Shown here one piece after another: positions 1 to 12,700 of a stretch of DNA of 64,000 nucleotides. A program made the position numbers and the translations under genes. Each line of letters opens with the position of its first letter. Within the stretch, counting starts at the first letter, position 1. Origin of the DNA: Symbiodinium natans (taxonomy: Eukaryota > Sar > Dinophyceae > Suessiales > Symbiodiniaceae); assembly GCA_905221605.1 (NCBI GenBank), contig CAJNDS010000701.1, forward strand, positions 22,885-86,884, written 5' to 3'. The notes below the pieces were generated by a model. It searched no databases and was not told the DNA's origin. It saw only the letters and a list, made by a program, of their open reading frames with translations.

Positions 1-2017
1 AAATACGTTGTGACAACAGAGCAGCCTGCCGAACGCAAGGAGACGTCGCATGCGATTGCTTGTGGGCTGATGCCAAAACGCACAACACCAGAAGTGGCTC
101 GCACGAACATTTTAGGAGGCTCACTGAAATCAAACTTGGTTTTTATAATTATATCGAACAAGAAGCGCCGAAAATGAACAGGATCCTTAAGGGCGCCACA
201 ATCAAGAGCCTGTTCGAGCACGCAGGTGCACGTTCCAGGTGCTTGCCTTGGGACGTTTCACGGTGCAGGCTTACATTTCATTCTGACGACAACGAAACAG
301 GTCTATTGGGGGGCATACTCATAAGCATCCTTCTCCTCGTCATCAGCAGCATCATGAGAGATGGTTTGCCAGCACGTTCTGGGGTGAAATAGAGGCCTGG
401 TGATGCTCACGGGGCTGCTGCGTTGTGAAACACAGCAGCGCTCTTAGACGAATTGCTGTCACCGCGTCGCACCCCTTAATCCGTGCTGTGATTCCCCGCG
501 GACGCATACATTGAGTAATTAGGTGACGGTGTTCAGATTCTGTGTAGTGCGTGTAGTGCACATACTCGTGCCAGACCTTAGTGAAAAGACGTGCCGGAGA
601 TGAGGGGTTCTATGGTCAATTGTGCGGGGTGGTGGGAGGACGATTGGCAACCGAGTCGTTGGGATGTTGGTGGGCGACAAGGTGGTTCAAGCATTGATTG
701 GGGTGACATGGAGATTGGCAGCAGGGTCAGCGGAGAAGGGACAGCGGCGCACACACCGGATCGTAAAAGATGTTGATTGTTCAAGTATGTTCAAGTGATT
801 CAAGTGAAAGTTGTTAAGAAGCGTGTTCAGTTTGCCTCCAGGAGATGCCTGCCTCAACTTCCGAAGCTCACGACGCCGCCTAGACTGTGAAGTCCATCGT
901 GTCCGATTCCAAATCAGGCATGCCGGTATTCCTACCTGCTATGGCATTCCTGGGTGCAATTCCTCGAGCCCGCACGAGCTGATGTGAGTTCCTCTGGCGC
1001 CAACGAAGAATTTGCAGATTACGGAGAGCCCCATTTGCGTCCGACACCCTGGTGACCCGAGTGTGCACGGCATCATTCCAACGCGGCACCATCATGCGAA
1101 ACAAGTGCTGAACTGTGCCCAACTTGCGGTTGACTGCCAGCTCAGCCACCCTGCCCTGTGACAAAAAGGCGGCTGGTTCTTAGCTGTGTTTTGGATTAGC
1201 TTCGTCGGTTGCACTTGCACTTCTTTTGGGAGAGTAGAATAGGCATCCATGACCACCAGGGTTTTGGCATTGTGAGTCGCTAGGTGTCTCTACGTACAAT
1301 GTGGCGGACGCATACTTTCTTTCCACTCCGGGTCTGTTCTCAAGGGGGTTTTTGTACCTCACTGTGTTCCAAATGGCGGTCTCGCCTCAATCTCCCATAC
1401 GCATTTAGCACTTTGCGACGTGGTGGGGTCGGGGGTGGGGGGATGGGGTTGGTTACGTCATTTTTTGGCCGAAACATCGGAATTTGCAGCATTTTTTGGT
1501 CGTCTGGTGAACTTGTCTCAGCACTGCGGTGCCCTGCAAAGATTGCAGAATTGCCTCGACGTTCTGAATCCGTACGTTTCCATCGTCTCACATGGCCGTT
1601 TGCAGTTTGACAGTTTGACAGTGGCGAAGCAGCGGCGAGGGCTTTTTTGAACATGATTTCGCAAATGTTTGGTGGGGAGCTTTTCGGTAGATTGGTCCAC
1701 TTCTTGCCGCGTTAGGCCCCATGAATTTGGAACATGCTTGAAAAGGCTCGCTGCAACAAGGTGCTGGCCAAGAGCTACATTCACGGATGTATGTCCAAGA
1801 AGAGACAGAATTTTTTTCAACTTGCAATTGCCGTCGCCCGGGATCAAGTCACAAGCGCTTTCTGCGAAGAGAGCCGCAAACATGAGCAACATGGATGCAC
1901 TTTCTATGCACTTGTTGGTCGAGTCCACAACAACACTGTTGCTCCAAGCCCAGGTGCAGGCTATGGCACTGCATCTGGCCACCTCGGCATGTAAAACGCA
2001 TGTAAAATGCTTGCAAT
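1..2017. other. no recognisable gene (5' flank of leuB-like gene)
   Basis: I see no conserved protein motif, RNA gene or repeat array here. The open frames are short, overlap on both strands and have no family resemblance. Earlier exons of the leuB-like gene (a targeting presequence or 5' UTR) could lie here, but none can be supported from the sequence. Confidence 0.5.
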
Positions 2018-5000
2018 ATGCATCTGCAATGCCTGGGAACATCTCGGGCGCCACTGTTGATTGCAGGAGCTGGCGCTTTGTCCAAAAGCATCGCCGTGCT
2101 TGCTGGAGATGGTATCGGCCCAGAAGTGATGACTGAAGCTGTCAAGGCCTGTGTCGAATGCTGCTTTACTGCGTGGCGCTGTCGACATCAACGGAACAAG
2201 ATCATTCCCGGAAACATTTTTCTCGGCAGGACTCTAAAACAATTAGAGCCATGTTGACCGTGTTGACCTTTTACTCAAACGTGTTACAACATGCTGCAAC
2301 ATGCTACAACATGTTGCAGCAGCCACAGATGTTCCCAGTCATTGCCGCATTTGACTCGGTGGCATGCTGTAATTCATGACTGCGACAAGCCGGAGAGCAC
2401 TAACCTCCACACATCACAAGTGATGGGCACAGATCCTTTCGTTGCTACTTTAGTTTTGCTGTTGTCAGAAGAAGAACCATCAATCGCCGCACACCACTGC
2501 TTCGTCTCTAGGAGCTAAACCTGAACCTCGCGAAACAAGGGTCAATTGTCAAGGTACGAACGAAATGAACGAAGTAAATCGGCGGGCAAAAAGGAAGTCA
2601 TTAATACGCCCGCCATAAGAAGAGAATAATACACGGGCCTTTACATAACATTCATACTGGCCCGTACATTTATTGGTTTAGAAAGAGCGTCCGTGAGCCC
2701 CGCGAACAAGGAAGCGCCCATGCATTCATTGAGAATACAATTATAGCGGCCCTATTAAAATATGCTGGGGGCCGCACTACGCTCATACATTTCATGCTGC
2801 ATTTCGTGCTTCATTTTATTCATTACAAATGCAGCATTAAATGTACTCACTTCGTACTATTAATCTCTTCATAATTCCTGTCTTCACTTCGTTCATATTT
2901 TAATTGGGGATTTCGTGCTTCCAATCACTAATGACAAGCTGCAGCAATCGCCTTTAAACCCCAGAAAAGGTTGAGCAGTAAAACACATGTTGTTTGGGTT
3001 TTTCTTTGTTAGGCTCGATATGAGTGCCTCTTGCCAATTTTGACAAGCGCGGGCAACCAAAGAACACCAAACCAAAGAATGCCAAGGCGTTCCGCACGCA
3101 CGCAGACATGATCTTTTCAAACATGGCGCAGGCACACGAAATACGCAGTGTGCCTTTCCAAGGTTTGGGTGCAATAGGCCTCGGAAGAAAGGTGAAAGTC
3201 CACCGGCATGAGCTGTTACATTGTTGCCCTTGCTCTGCACTCGAGAGCTGGCAAGTCCATTTTCAGCCATTTTCAGCCTTCTATACCTGCAGCCGCTCGT
3301 TGGTGAGAAAGCATCTGAAAGGCCTCAGCAAGGACCGCGCCGCAACCCGGACAAAAAAAGAGGCTAAATTGACTAGCTTGACTCGCTTGTGCTATCACAT
3401 GTCATGCCATCGCACGCTGCCATGGGCAATCGTACAGGTGTGCCCATGAATCAAATTACCGATGGTTCCCGGAGTAATGCCCCGGGTTCTGTCAAAGTGA
3501 TGTGAAGCCTTTGCTTCTGATCGCGAACATCTGGTAGGTGGTACAGAAAGTTGGCGAGCTCTACGGCCACAGCTTCACTTTCCAGGACTACAAGGTGCAG
3601 ACCCCGTTGCAGAACCCGGAGTGATGCGGTGTGCAGCTCCCACGCCGGACACTCTCTGCACTCTCTGATTGTTTGCCGATGTCTGCCGGGACAGGTTGGT
3701 GGGGCCGCGTGGGCGGCTGCGGAGGCCTGCGGGCGTCGATATGCCCAGAGCGGATTTTTGCAGCAGATCTTTGCTTAACGCATGGGCTTTCGCGCGTGTT
3801 TTTGCTTAGTTTAGGATTCTGTCAGACGCGAGATCGGGTCGCATGGCGCAGGGGGGATGAAGGGCACTCGGGAGGTTCGCAAGATCAAATGGGGTGGGTG
3901 AGCCAGAACGGTTGGACAAGAGATGAGCAAAAGGCATTGATGGTATTGTTTCCATTGTCTTTCACTCGAATCATGACCTGTGGGTGCTGAAGTGCACGAC
4001 GGGGGAGAGTATAACCCAATCGGATTTCATGGTCACCTGTGCAGTTGCCTGTGTGTTTACCGATTTTGCCGATTCAAGTTTTCGTGTTTGGTTGAGACAT
4101 CTCCGCTATGTTGAAGAAGTGTTAGAAAGTCTGGGATAGTGAGTTCCATCTTGAAGAGCAAGCTTGCACCTGCGGCGAATGTTTTGCATTCTGAACAAAT
4201 CGACGGGGGCGCTGATTCTCGCGTCGTTGTGTGCAGGCTGCAGGAGAGACACCCACCCATCTTCCTGCTCACACACTCGAGGGCTGCGAGAAGTCGGACT
4301 GGGTTGTGCGATGTTGTGCGGTTTTCTGCAGTGAAGTACCTTGTTGTAGCGCTTCTCACACATCACTACTGTAGTGCCATGGCTCGAATCTGATGTGCTT
4401 TATCGCAAGAGTTTTGCTGTTGTACCGTAATGCTTGCAAAGCATTGCCGCGAATTATAAACTTACGACTGGCTGAATAACATGGAGCCTAGTGGTGGTTT
4501 TTCCAGGATGCCATCTTGTTCGGCTCTGTGGGAGGGCCTGTGGATCAACAACATGAGCCTGAAACCTGGCATTGCATGATCCTTGCACGACAGCATGTGG
4601 AATGTGGAGAGGGAGATGAGAATCGAAGGCCGCAGTGGAAGGACTGCGAGAAAAATGCTTTGCTGGGCTTGAGGAAGCGAGCCTCGGATGAAGATGTAAA
4701 GCAGAAACATGCAGCATGTGCAGCTTTCCTTCCGCCTTCAGGGGAGCGTGGGGCATTGTGGGGATGTCGCGTGGCTATGCGCGTGTTTTGTTGTTTCTCT
4801 CCCGAAGGCTTCAAGTTGGCTGTGAACCTCCGACCTTCGAAGGCCGAAAACGGCCCCAGACTTGCTTCGGATGTCGTGTCTCGGACCCTGAGTGTGGGAG
4901 GTGTATCCCTTCCTGTCGCATCTTTGTCCGTTGAAGCCATCCATCATAGGCCTTTGGCCTGCCATTGAAGGACATCGTCCTTGTATGGTAGCACCTGGTA

Positions 5001-5780
5001 GCTGCTGACGTGGGAGGTGCCGGAGTTGACATGGTGATCATCCGCGAGTTGGTGGGAGGCAATTCGTGGGGGCTCTAGTGCATGCGGCGCAAGCGTATGT
5101 CAGATGTGCATCTGGCATCATCTTGCATCACACGGCATTCATGGCCATGGTGGCGACGAAGAGGCATCTACTTCGGTGAGCACAAACGCGATGGAGACAA
5201 GGCAAGTCTCTCAGCAGAGCTTTCAAGCCTCTGTGCAGCTCTAGTGACTCTAGTGCTATGGCCATGCTTTGCCATGCTGTCAATGATTTTTGGAGGCCTT
5301 TGACGTGATGGAATACACCGCAGTATTCTAAGCCTGCCAAAGCTTGACGAGATGACGCGAGATGGGGCCTTGGAGAAGTCTTGGAGCCGAGGTGGAGGGT
5401 ATCCGCAAGCCCATGGTCTTTGCCTTCGAAGCAGCGAGGCTTCGGCGCAAGAAGGCAGCTGCGGGCGCAGCATCGAGTTGCCTCGAGCATGCGACATGGA
5501 GCCGCGTGGTGCTACAGATTGCTACAGCTGAATCGGGCCACTCGGCCTGGGACAGGTGACCGTGGTGGACAAGGCCAACGTGCTTGAGTGTTCCCGTCTT
5601 TGGCGCGAGGTGGATGTCTTGGCTTGCATATCGTGCTTTGTAGTGTGCTTTGTAGTGCCCTTGTGATGCTTGTGTGGAGCTCGGAGCAATCGCCAGTCGT
5701 GCAGCTTCCGTTCCTGCTCAGCTTCTCCAGGTGGCTCGAGAGGTGCACAAGGGCTACCCAGATGTGGAACTGGACTTCAT
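2018..5780 (+). CDS. leuB: 3-isopropylmalate dehydrogenase, 5' exon block (about 11 exons)
   Basis: This encodes the N-terminal and central parts of 3-isopropylmalate dehydrogenase, which oxidatively decarboxylates 3-isopropylmalate with NAD+ in leucine biosynthesis. Reading exon by exon gives the family order. About 2018/2067-2152 holds LAGDGIGPEV, the nucleotide-fold start. 3547-3594 reads KVGELYGHSFTFQDYK. 3695-~3736 starts VGGAAW. ~4507-4542 reads DAILFGSVGGP. ~4624-4679 holds NALLGLRK. ~4808-4846 holds NLRPSK. ~5014-5058 reads GVDMVIIRELVGG. 5164-5201 reads GIYFGE. 5392-5454 holds FEAARLRRKK. 5556-5609 reads VTVVDKANVL (catalytic Lys and substrate region). 5731-5780 holds YPDVELDF. The last six introns keep phase exactly. 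The earliest in-frame Met is 2018, but an AG acceptor at 2065-2066 allows an upstream exon, so the start is open. The exon ending at 5780 breaks a codon (AT|) completed by the G at 55399. VDKANVL and the later FGDILSD favour leuB over isocitrate or tartrate dehydrogenases. Confidence 0.9.
2554..2896. repeat. AT-rich hairpin island with short terminal inverted repeats
   Basis: This lies in the first leuB-like intron. An 11-bp inverted pair bounds it: ATGAACGAAGT at 2565-2575 and ACTTCGTTCAT at 2886-2896. Inside are GC-rich stems in AT-rich sequence: GGCGGGC 2581-2587 with GCCCGCC 2608-2614, and ACGGGCC 2633-2639 with GGCCCGT 2659-2665. A GCGGCCC/GGGCCGC pair follows near 2746-2775. GTACGAACGAA (2554-2564) recurs in the island at 12.5-13.2 kb. 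It could be a MITE-like element or an organelle-derived fragment; no coding is seen. Confidence 0.5.
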
Positions 5781-6462
5781 GTGTCCAGACTTACCTCTTG
5801 GGCGACAGCACACCCCACGATACTGAAGTTTCAGCAGCCCACCTCCTCGGCCTTCAGAGTTTGGGTTGAAGGTGTGCTGAAGGGCACGCAGAGCCTGCTG
5901 TTTGTTTGCAAATAGTTTACATGGACTATTAAATTAGCTGAATGTGATTTTAGTCATGTTTAAACAAGAACAAACATATGTTACTTCCTTGGTTTCTTGA
6001 AATACTGACGGTTTTTAGGTAATTGTTGCCGTACTTAAAGTTTCTTTTTGACGGAATAACAATAACGCATTCTTACGAACATGGTAGTTTTCGTGTTGCG
6101 ATAAATATAGAATGTCTGCAGAAACAGGAAAGACGAGAACCACAAAGCAACGGTAAATATGACGATGTATATAGTATAGCATTTCTTCAGATTTCTTCAG
6201 AGTAACCACAGCAAAAAGGCATGAAAAAAGATGCCATAATTCTCCACATTGCTATGTGGAGTTCTGGCATTGGCCTGCCCCCGCCGCCTGCCCGTCTGCA
6301 CACCGACATCGTAGACATGAATACGCACCGCCCGACCGGCCCGCATCAAATGGACTTCGAAGACATGAATGTTTAGCACAACGCCGCCTACAACACCCGC
6401 ATCCCAAGGACATCATAGACATGAATGTTACACACTCACCGCCGACATCTTAGACATGAACG
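5781..6462. other. 5' end of the leuB-like intron 11, AT-rich
   Basis: The sequence after the GTGTCC donor at 5781 has no conserved coding match. About 5910-6240 is conspicuously AT-rich. The 6.25-6.46 kb stretch repeats short 'gacatgaa/acatcgtagacatgaa' phrases just before the CA array. Confidence 0.5.
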
Positions 6463-6595
6463 TTGCACACGCACACACACACACAACAGCACGCAACAGC
6501 ACACACACACACACACACACACCCACACGCCCACACACACACACACACACACACACGCACGCACGCACGCACGCACGCACCCACCCACACGCACG

Positions 6596-6672
<77 letters not shown>

Positions 6673-7619
6673 CCGCGCCCGCGCGCGCGCACGCGCACGC
6701 GCACGCGCACGCGCACGCGCACAGACACAGACACAGACACAGACACACAGACACACAGACACAGAGACACAGAGACACAGAGACACAGAGACACAGAGAC
6801 ACAGAGACACAGAGACACAGAGACACAGAGACACAGAGACACAGAGACACAGAGACACAGAGACACAGAGACACAGAGACACAGAGACACAGAGACACAG
6901 AGACACAGAGACACAGAGACACAGAGACACAGAGACACAGAGACACAGAGACACAGAGACACAGAGACACACAGAGACACAGAGACACAGAGACACAGAG
7001 ACACAGAGACACAGAGACACAGAGACACAGACACAGACACAGAGACACAGAGACACAGAGACACAGAGACACAGACACAGAGACACAGAGACACAGAGAC
7101 ACAGAGACACAGAGACACAGAGACACAGAGACACAGAGACACAGAGACACAGAGACACAGAGACACAGAGACACAGAGACACAGAGACACAGAGACACAG
7201 AGACACAGAGACACAGAGACACAGACACAGAGACACAGAGACACAGAGACACAGAGACACAGAGACACAGAGACACAGAGACACAGAGACACAGAGACAC
7301 AGAGACACAGAGACACAGAGACACAGAGACACAGAGACACAGAGACACAGAGACACAGAGACACAGAGACACAGAGACACAGAGACACAGAGACACAGAG
7401 ACACAGAGACACAGAGACACACAGAGACACAGAGACACAGAGACACAGAGACACAGAGACACAGAGACACAGAGACACAGAGACACAGAGACACAGAGAC
7501 ACAGAGACACAGAGACACACACAGAGACACACACACAGACACACACACAGACACACACACAGACACACACACACAGACACACAGAGACACACAGAGAGAC
7601 ACACACACACACACACACT
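6463..7619. repeat. compound microsatellite: (CA)n, CG/CA-alternating, then (AGAGACAC)n
   Basis: About 6463-6670 is mostly CA dinucleotide with CGCA variants. About 6671-6720 is alternating purine-pyrimidine, CG-rich (gcgcgc/acgcgc). About 6760-7519 is an octamer array (agagacac) of roughly 90 or more copies with occasional 'acac' phase slips. CA repeats then resume to 7619. All six frames stay open over long stretches only because the 8-bp unit lacks stops; this is not a gene. It lies in the leuB-like intron near a suspected assembly junction. Confidence 0.97.
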
Positions 7620-9330
7620 GCATCTTCTCTCTCCGTCGGTGTACCTGTGTGTGATTGTCCGGCAGATCCGCAACTCTGGGGCTCCATAGATGGTGTTGAG
7701 CTCGGGGGTCGATCGTCAATTCAGCGGCCGGGATCGGGCAAAAGCACAGGCCGCCTGGGGGAGTCGGGCGGGCCGGGGGGGGCCCTTGAATTTTAGGTGT
7801 TCGAAGATGACCAAATTCAAATCGACAGCTTGTTGCCACAGCTGAGGCATCGCTGTTAATCTACATTGCACCGGCATTGATGGCCCTGAGCCTGAACCTA
7901 CGGCCAGGGAAAGCAAACGGAGGACGCACAGTTCTGTGACATGTGCATGCAGCTCTAACTCTGGGGTGCTGGGATCGTGGTAGGGCATGCCATGTCCGAA
8001 GTCTGTTAACGACGCTTGCAAGGCAGATGAGCTCAAAAATAACTGTACAGCATTCGGCAGTGAGGAGGTCAGGAAGCTGCAAGCGATGGGTCGAAGGCAC
8101 CAGGCCAGCCCTGTCTAGGGTCCCAGCTTGACGCATTCACAATCCTCAACCTCGGCTTTGCTTCGCCCTTGGCCTGGCCTCTTGTGCAGGCCAGGACATG
8201 CTACTTCGCGGGGTTGCAGGCAGGCTGCTATGGCATATGGTGTAATGTGAGGGCACACGCACGTTAAATCGTAGTCATGCAGGCTTGGGCTCTCTTCTTG
8301 GAGGCTTTGGCGTGGCAGAGTCCATGCAAGTGTAGGCCGTGGTGTTGTAGATGCCTGCAACTCAGGGATGGGTGGTCATGTTCCCACGCAACCCAGACCT
8401 TTTTGTCGTGGAGGCTTAACTTCAGTCAGTCACGCAAGGGGCAAGAAATTATGTAAAGAGGCTGCAATTTATTTGTCAGCCGCATTGCTGAATTCGAGAA
8501 TTTTCTTTGGGGCCTTGTCAGCCCTATTTTCCACTTCAAGTCTTCATCCCAGTGATCCCTTGAGATCCCTTGGGCAGTCTGAGAGCTGTGATGCACTCAG
8601 GCTGGCCAAGGTACATCTGTTGAACACCCAGGTGCATCTGTTGAAAGCCCAGTTGCATCTGCTGAAGGCTCCGTGCCTGCAAGGAATCATCCGCAAAGAA
8701 CTTCGTGAGACAGCACAGGGGGGGGGGGGGAAATTGGAATCCACCGACACAGAGCCTGATGGACGTCAAGTGTGATGCAGTGTACGCATGCACTGATGTT
8801 GAGTCCAGATGTACACGCTGGAAGAGGACTGGAGATAGAGGAGGGAAGGCGGCGCATATCTTCCGCTTGCGTTAAAAGAGCTTTCTCCTGGGCAATGACA
8901 GCTCAATCGCAGATCTTTTGCTTGACATGAAAGAGGTGTTTTGACATGCAGAAAGTGCAGGAACAGGGCTTCTGCTGAATTGCCCAGACTCTTGCATTCC
9001 CTGCTCCTTTGACTTCATGCAGGTGTGGGATAGAGTTGTATTTTGAATGCATCTCGGGAACCGAGCATCATCTCCATCGTGGGGCGAAGCCCGCGGTAAA
9101 GCAGTGGGCCGAGTCAGTAAGACCACGGAGGCCTGCGACCAAGTGTTGTCGGGCCTAAGTCAGAGCTCAACAGACCGAAACAAATGAACACGGACAAGAC
9201 GGAGCTCAAAAAGAATGTAAGCAGGCGAAGCAGTGAAGAAGGTGAACGCATGCCTTGCAAGCCGTGCAATCACGTCGAGCATAGCTCCTGGCTGGTTATG
9301 TCTGCAAACCATCTAAGTTCAGCGTCCCTG
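7620..9330. other. no recognisable gene
   Basis: No conserved motif found. There is a G10 run near 8719. Short open frames occur on both strands without family resemblance. The boundary at about 7.62 kb, where the microsatellite ends, is one candidate edge of a misplaced contig. Confidence 0.4.
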
Positions 9331-9788
9331 GCACGTCTTTGATTTTGGCTCCACAGAGAATTCAAGGACACTGTGAGGGGTGTGGTGCACGTGAGCCTTG
9401 AGCCCTGAGGGCAAGTGCTCACGGCATTCCATCTCGCATTCCAGCAGATCCACGCAGATCCAGGCTTGCCCTCGCGGCTCTGCGCGTACATGCGCAAACG
9501 CTTTTCTGAGAGAGCCGGGTGTGCTGGGGTGTGAAAAGGACGCGCTGAGCACAAGCGTCACAAGAGCAGCTGTGTGGCAGGGCCGGCCCGACGACCCTCC
9601 AGCACTGATCTGCACGCTGCTGTGGCTGGATTTTTCACAGTGATCTTGCAACTGTGATGCGAAACGGATGCTCAGATGCTGGCAAGGATTCTTGGTCAGC
9701 GAAGCTGCCACCTCGCTCCCTAAGCTTGGAATGACGGAGGCCTGGCACCCGAGCGGCCTGGCAAGCGGGAGCGTGCGTTGTGCCGGTA

Positions 9789-12700
9789 CTCATGTGCCCC
9801 AGGCTGACGCCGCGAAGGGTGCGGCCACGGAGCCAAAGCCAGAAGACTTCAACATCGAGGAGGCCACCACTGGGCAGAAGCCTACGAGTCGAAGTCTGTC
9901 TAGGTACGCGGGATTTCGCAAGCAGTCCCAAGTTGTGAGCTTCCTGGTGTAGGCGCTGGAAGCTTTCCTTGCCGACGTGCCACCTGGCTGCAACAGCAGA
10001 CGCCGCGTTTCATGTGACGTGGCGATGTGGTGCCCTTCGCGCTTCGCACAGGAGTAGCAATGAGCTTCGGCTGCCGCCCTTGGATCCAGAGCAGCGCAAG
10101 CAGGCAAGGACGGCACACGCTCATGCAAGCTGATGTGAGCATGAGGGGGGCGCTGCCGCCCGTGACGGTCGCAAGAAGCACAGCAGGCAGCACAGCAGGC
10201 ATGGAAGCTCGAACAAGACCTGCCAGGCCAAGAAGCTTGCGGAGAAGTATCCAGAGATCAAGTGTGAAAGCTACGGCTTCGGGGAGGAACGAGCCTCTGC
10301 TGCACTGAGAACGGCTTCAGAGGGTTGCACTTCTCAACTTCTCAAGTGCTTGCGGCATCGACTGCTGAGCGATGGTGTGTAGTTCTGTGCTGTGTAGTTC
10401 TGCTCGGCTGCATGGTAAGGCAGGCTCCATCTCTTCAAGACCCCAGCAGCGTTGAAAGCTGGCCTGGCAAAGGAAGGTCTGGGCGTCCAAACTAGCAGAC
10501 TGGTGACTAGTACAGGCGATGAGATGTTGTCACCCTCCGATGGTCCTGGCGGAAGGTTGCAGAGAAGGGCAGCGAACGGAGTGTGCTTCGGACCAGTCAA
10601 CAGCCGTTTCAGGCCCCTTGGCAAGCTTCATCACCCTGCGTCGCTGCCACTCCCGCACTCCTGGAGTGCCTAGGAGCAACTTCGCCCGAATCTACAGAGG
10701 ATGCCTCCGGCGGTGCCTTTGAGGATAGCCGGGATGTAGCCACGGCACCACAGCTCCGAGAAGAGGTCTCAAGCATTCGCTGCTGGCAGAGCGTCTGCAG
10801 GAGATCGCGGCGTTGCCGTCGAACCTCTACCAGGTGCGGAACACTTTCATCCACATCGAGGTGGGGCTCCGGCAGCTTGTGGTGCCTTTTTCTCTAATCG
10901 CCGGAATGTGTGCAAGAACACCTGCAGATACTGGCAGGAGAGGGGCGTGGCGGATCAGCGCAACATCCAGTCTATGCCGCACGGCATGCACCCGGGCCGC
11001 AAGTTCGATCAGAGATGCCAAGATATGCCAACCTGTGACCATGTCGATGTAGTGTCGCGTCTAGCTTCTCCAAAACACTCCAGAGAGACCTGCGGTTGGC
11101 GGGTCAGGGTTTTGCAGCTTTCGCACCGGCTAGTTGCCGTTCAGCCAGGATGCGCCTCCGGGCCTGTGCTGCATGTCTTAGTAATAATAATCCGCTGTTC
11201 GCATCCCTTGAGGTTCGGGCAGCGCCTGCAGGAGGAAGCCATGCAAGGCGCACAAGACCGCGTTGCAGGCCCGGGCGTCGCACATCCCGCGCTGTAGCCG
11301 CAGCCATGCGCAAGCGATGTCTGTGCACGTCGTCCCTGGCTCTGAGGCACAGATGCCCCTCCTGCAGAGCCAGCTGTCAAGGCGACACCTCCGATTCCGG
11401 AGGAGGTCGCCAACAAGGCCAGCCGTAGCATTGAGCCGTATTCAATCGTTTTGATTCCAGCGTTCGCCACTCGCCACGTGACCAAGACACCGAGGAGTTT
11501 GCTCCTGGCACAGAGGTGGTCATCGAAGGCCCAGGGGAACATGCGGGGGCTTTGCGTTCTTTGATGGGGAAGCTCAAGCCGGCGCCACCTTGACCTGCGG
11601 GCTCCAAGGACTGCAGAAATTCCCCGCATTCAACGGCCTTCGCGGAACCATCCAGCTGTTAGACAAGGCTACAGGCCGTCGGAAGCTCGGCTTCCGTGGC
11701 AGCGCACAGACTTCGGGCGGCTTTGAGTGACCCGCTCTTGGGATGGTCCCTCTGTATTCTACTGCAAGCCGCGCAGCATGCCGCGCAAGGCTACAACGTG
11801 CAGCTGGCCTCTACAGATGGGCCGCTCGATCAGATCGCCAAGATCAGAGGTGAGAACCTTCGAATGCAACTCGGAGGCATTGCCTCTAGTTGACATTGGG
11901 CAGTAGTTGGGCCAATATGGGCCAACGATTACCCGCTCATGCTTTCAATCCGGTGATATCTTGCAAGGCTTCCCACGAGGTTGGTGAGTTTGGAGCCCTG
12001 AGCTCCCACGGGACCCACGGGCGCAGATCTGCACGGACTAGACAGCAGCAGCATGTTTTGCAGCCGTTTAACGGGACTATGGGGCGAAGCAAAGCTTGAA
12101 TGTGCTTGTGAGCCCTTTCGAGTTAAGCTCACGCGAGATAGGGGAGCCGAATTAGTCGAATCGGCTCGAATAGCACGCACACACCGCTACGTTAACTTCT
12201 GAACGACACACACACACACACACACGTTCAGTGCGGAGGTTGGTGCCGCCGCCTCCGCCATTTGATCCTTGGGATGCACTGGCTCCGGCACTGGCTGCAA
12301 CTTTGGGCCAGCGGTAGCTGCGGACACAGCATGACACACGACAAACACGCCGGGGAGATGCTGGCAACAACAAGACCCAGAAATAGAACTAGTGAAGAGT
12401 GAAGTGAACAGACATTAAGACTCAGCCCCAGATCAACCATTCAATCACAGTCTTCGAGAGATCCTTCAGATGTGGGCTGTCAAGGGTGGTTTTGCCTTAG
12501 CCTTTGGTAACAGCCTGGTGTTCGCTGCCCCCACAAAAAGCCAAATAAAACAATATTGAATTGTAAACTTGTGCACCAAATAAAATATTTTATAGGTCGT
12601 TTTGGGGGCCCGTGTCCCCCAAAAGCCCATATTAACATTATATTACACGCGTAAACTTGCCATATGATATTATAATAGTAGGGGCTTTTAGTGTTCACTT

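Noticed and set aside
6369-7839. Six overlapping ORFs of 400-475 residues ([14 protein letters not shown] or LCLCVSV repeats)
   Set aside because: They are translations of a CA/octamer microsatellite that is open in every frame on both strands; no non-repeat conserved sequence is included.
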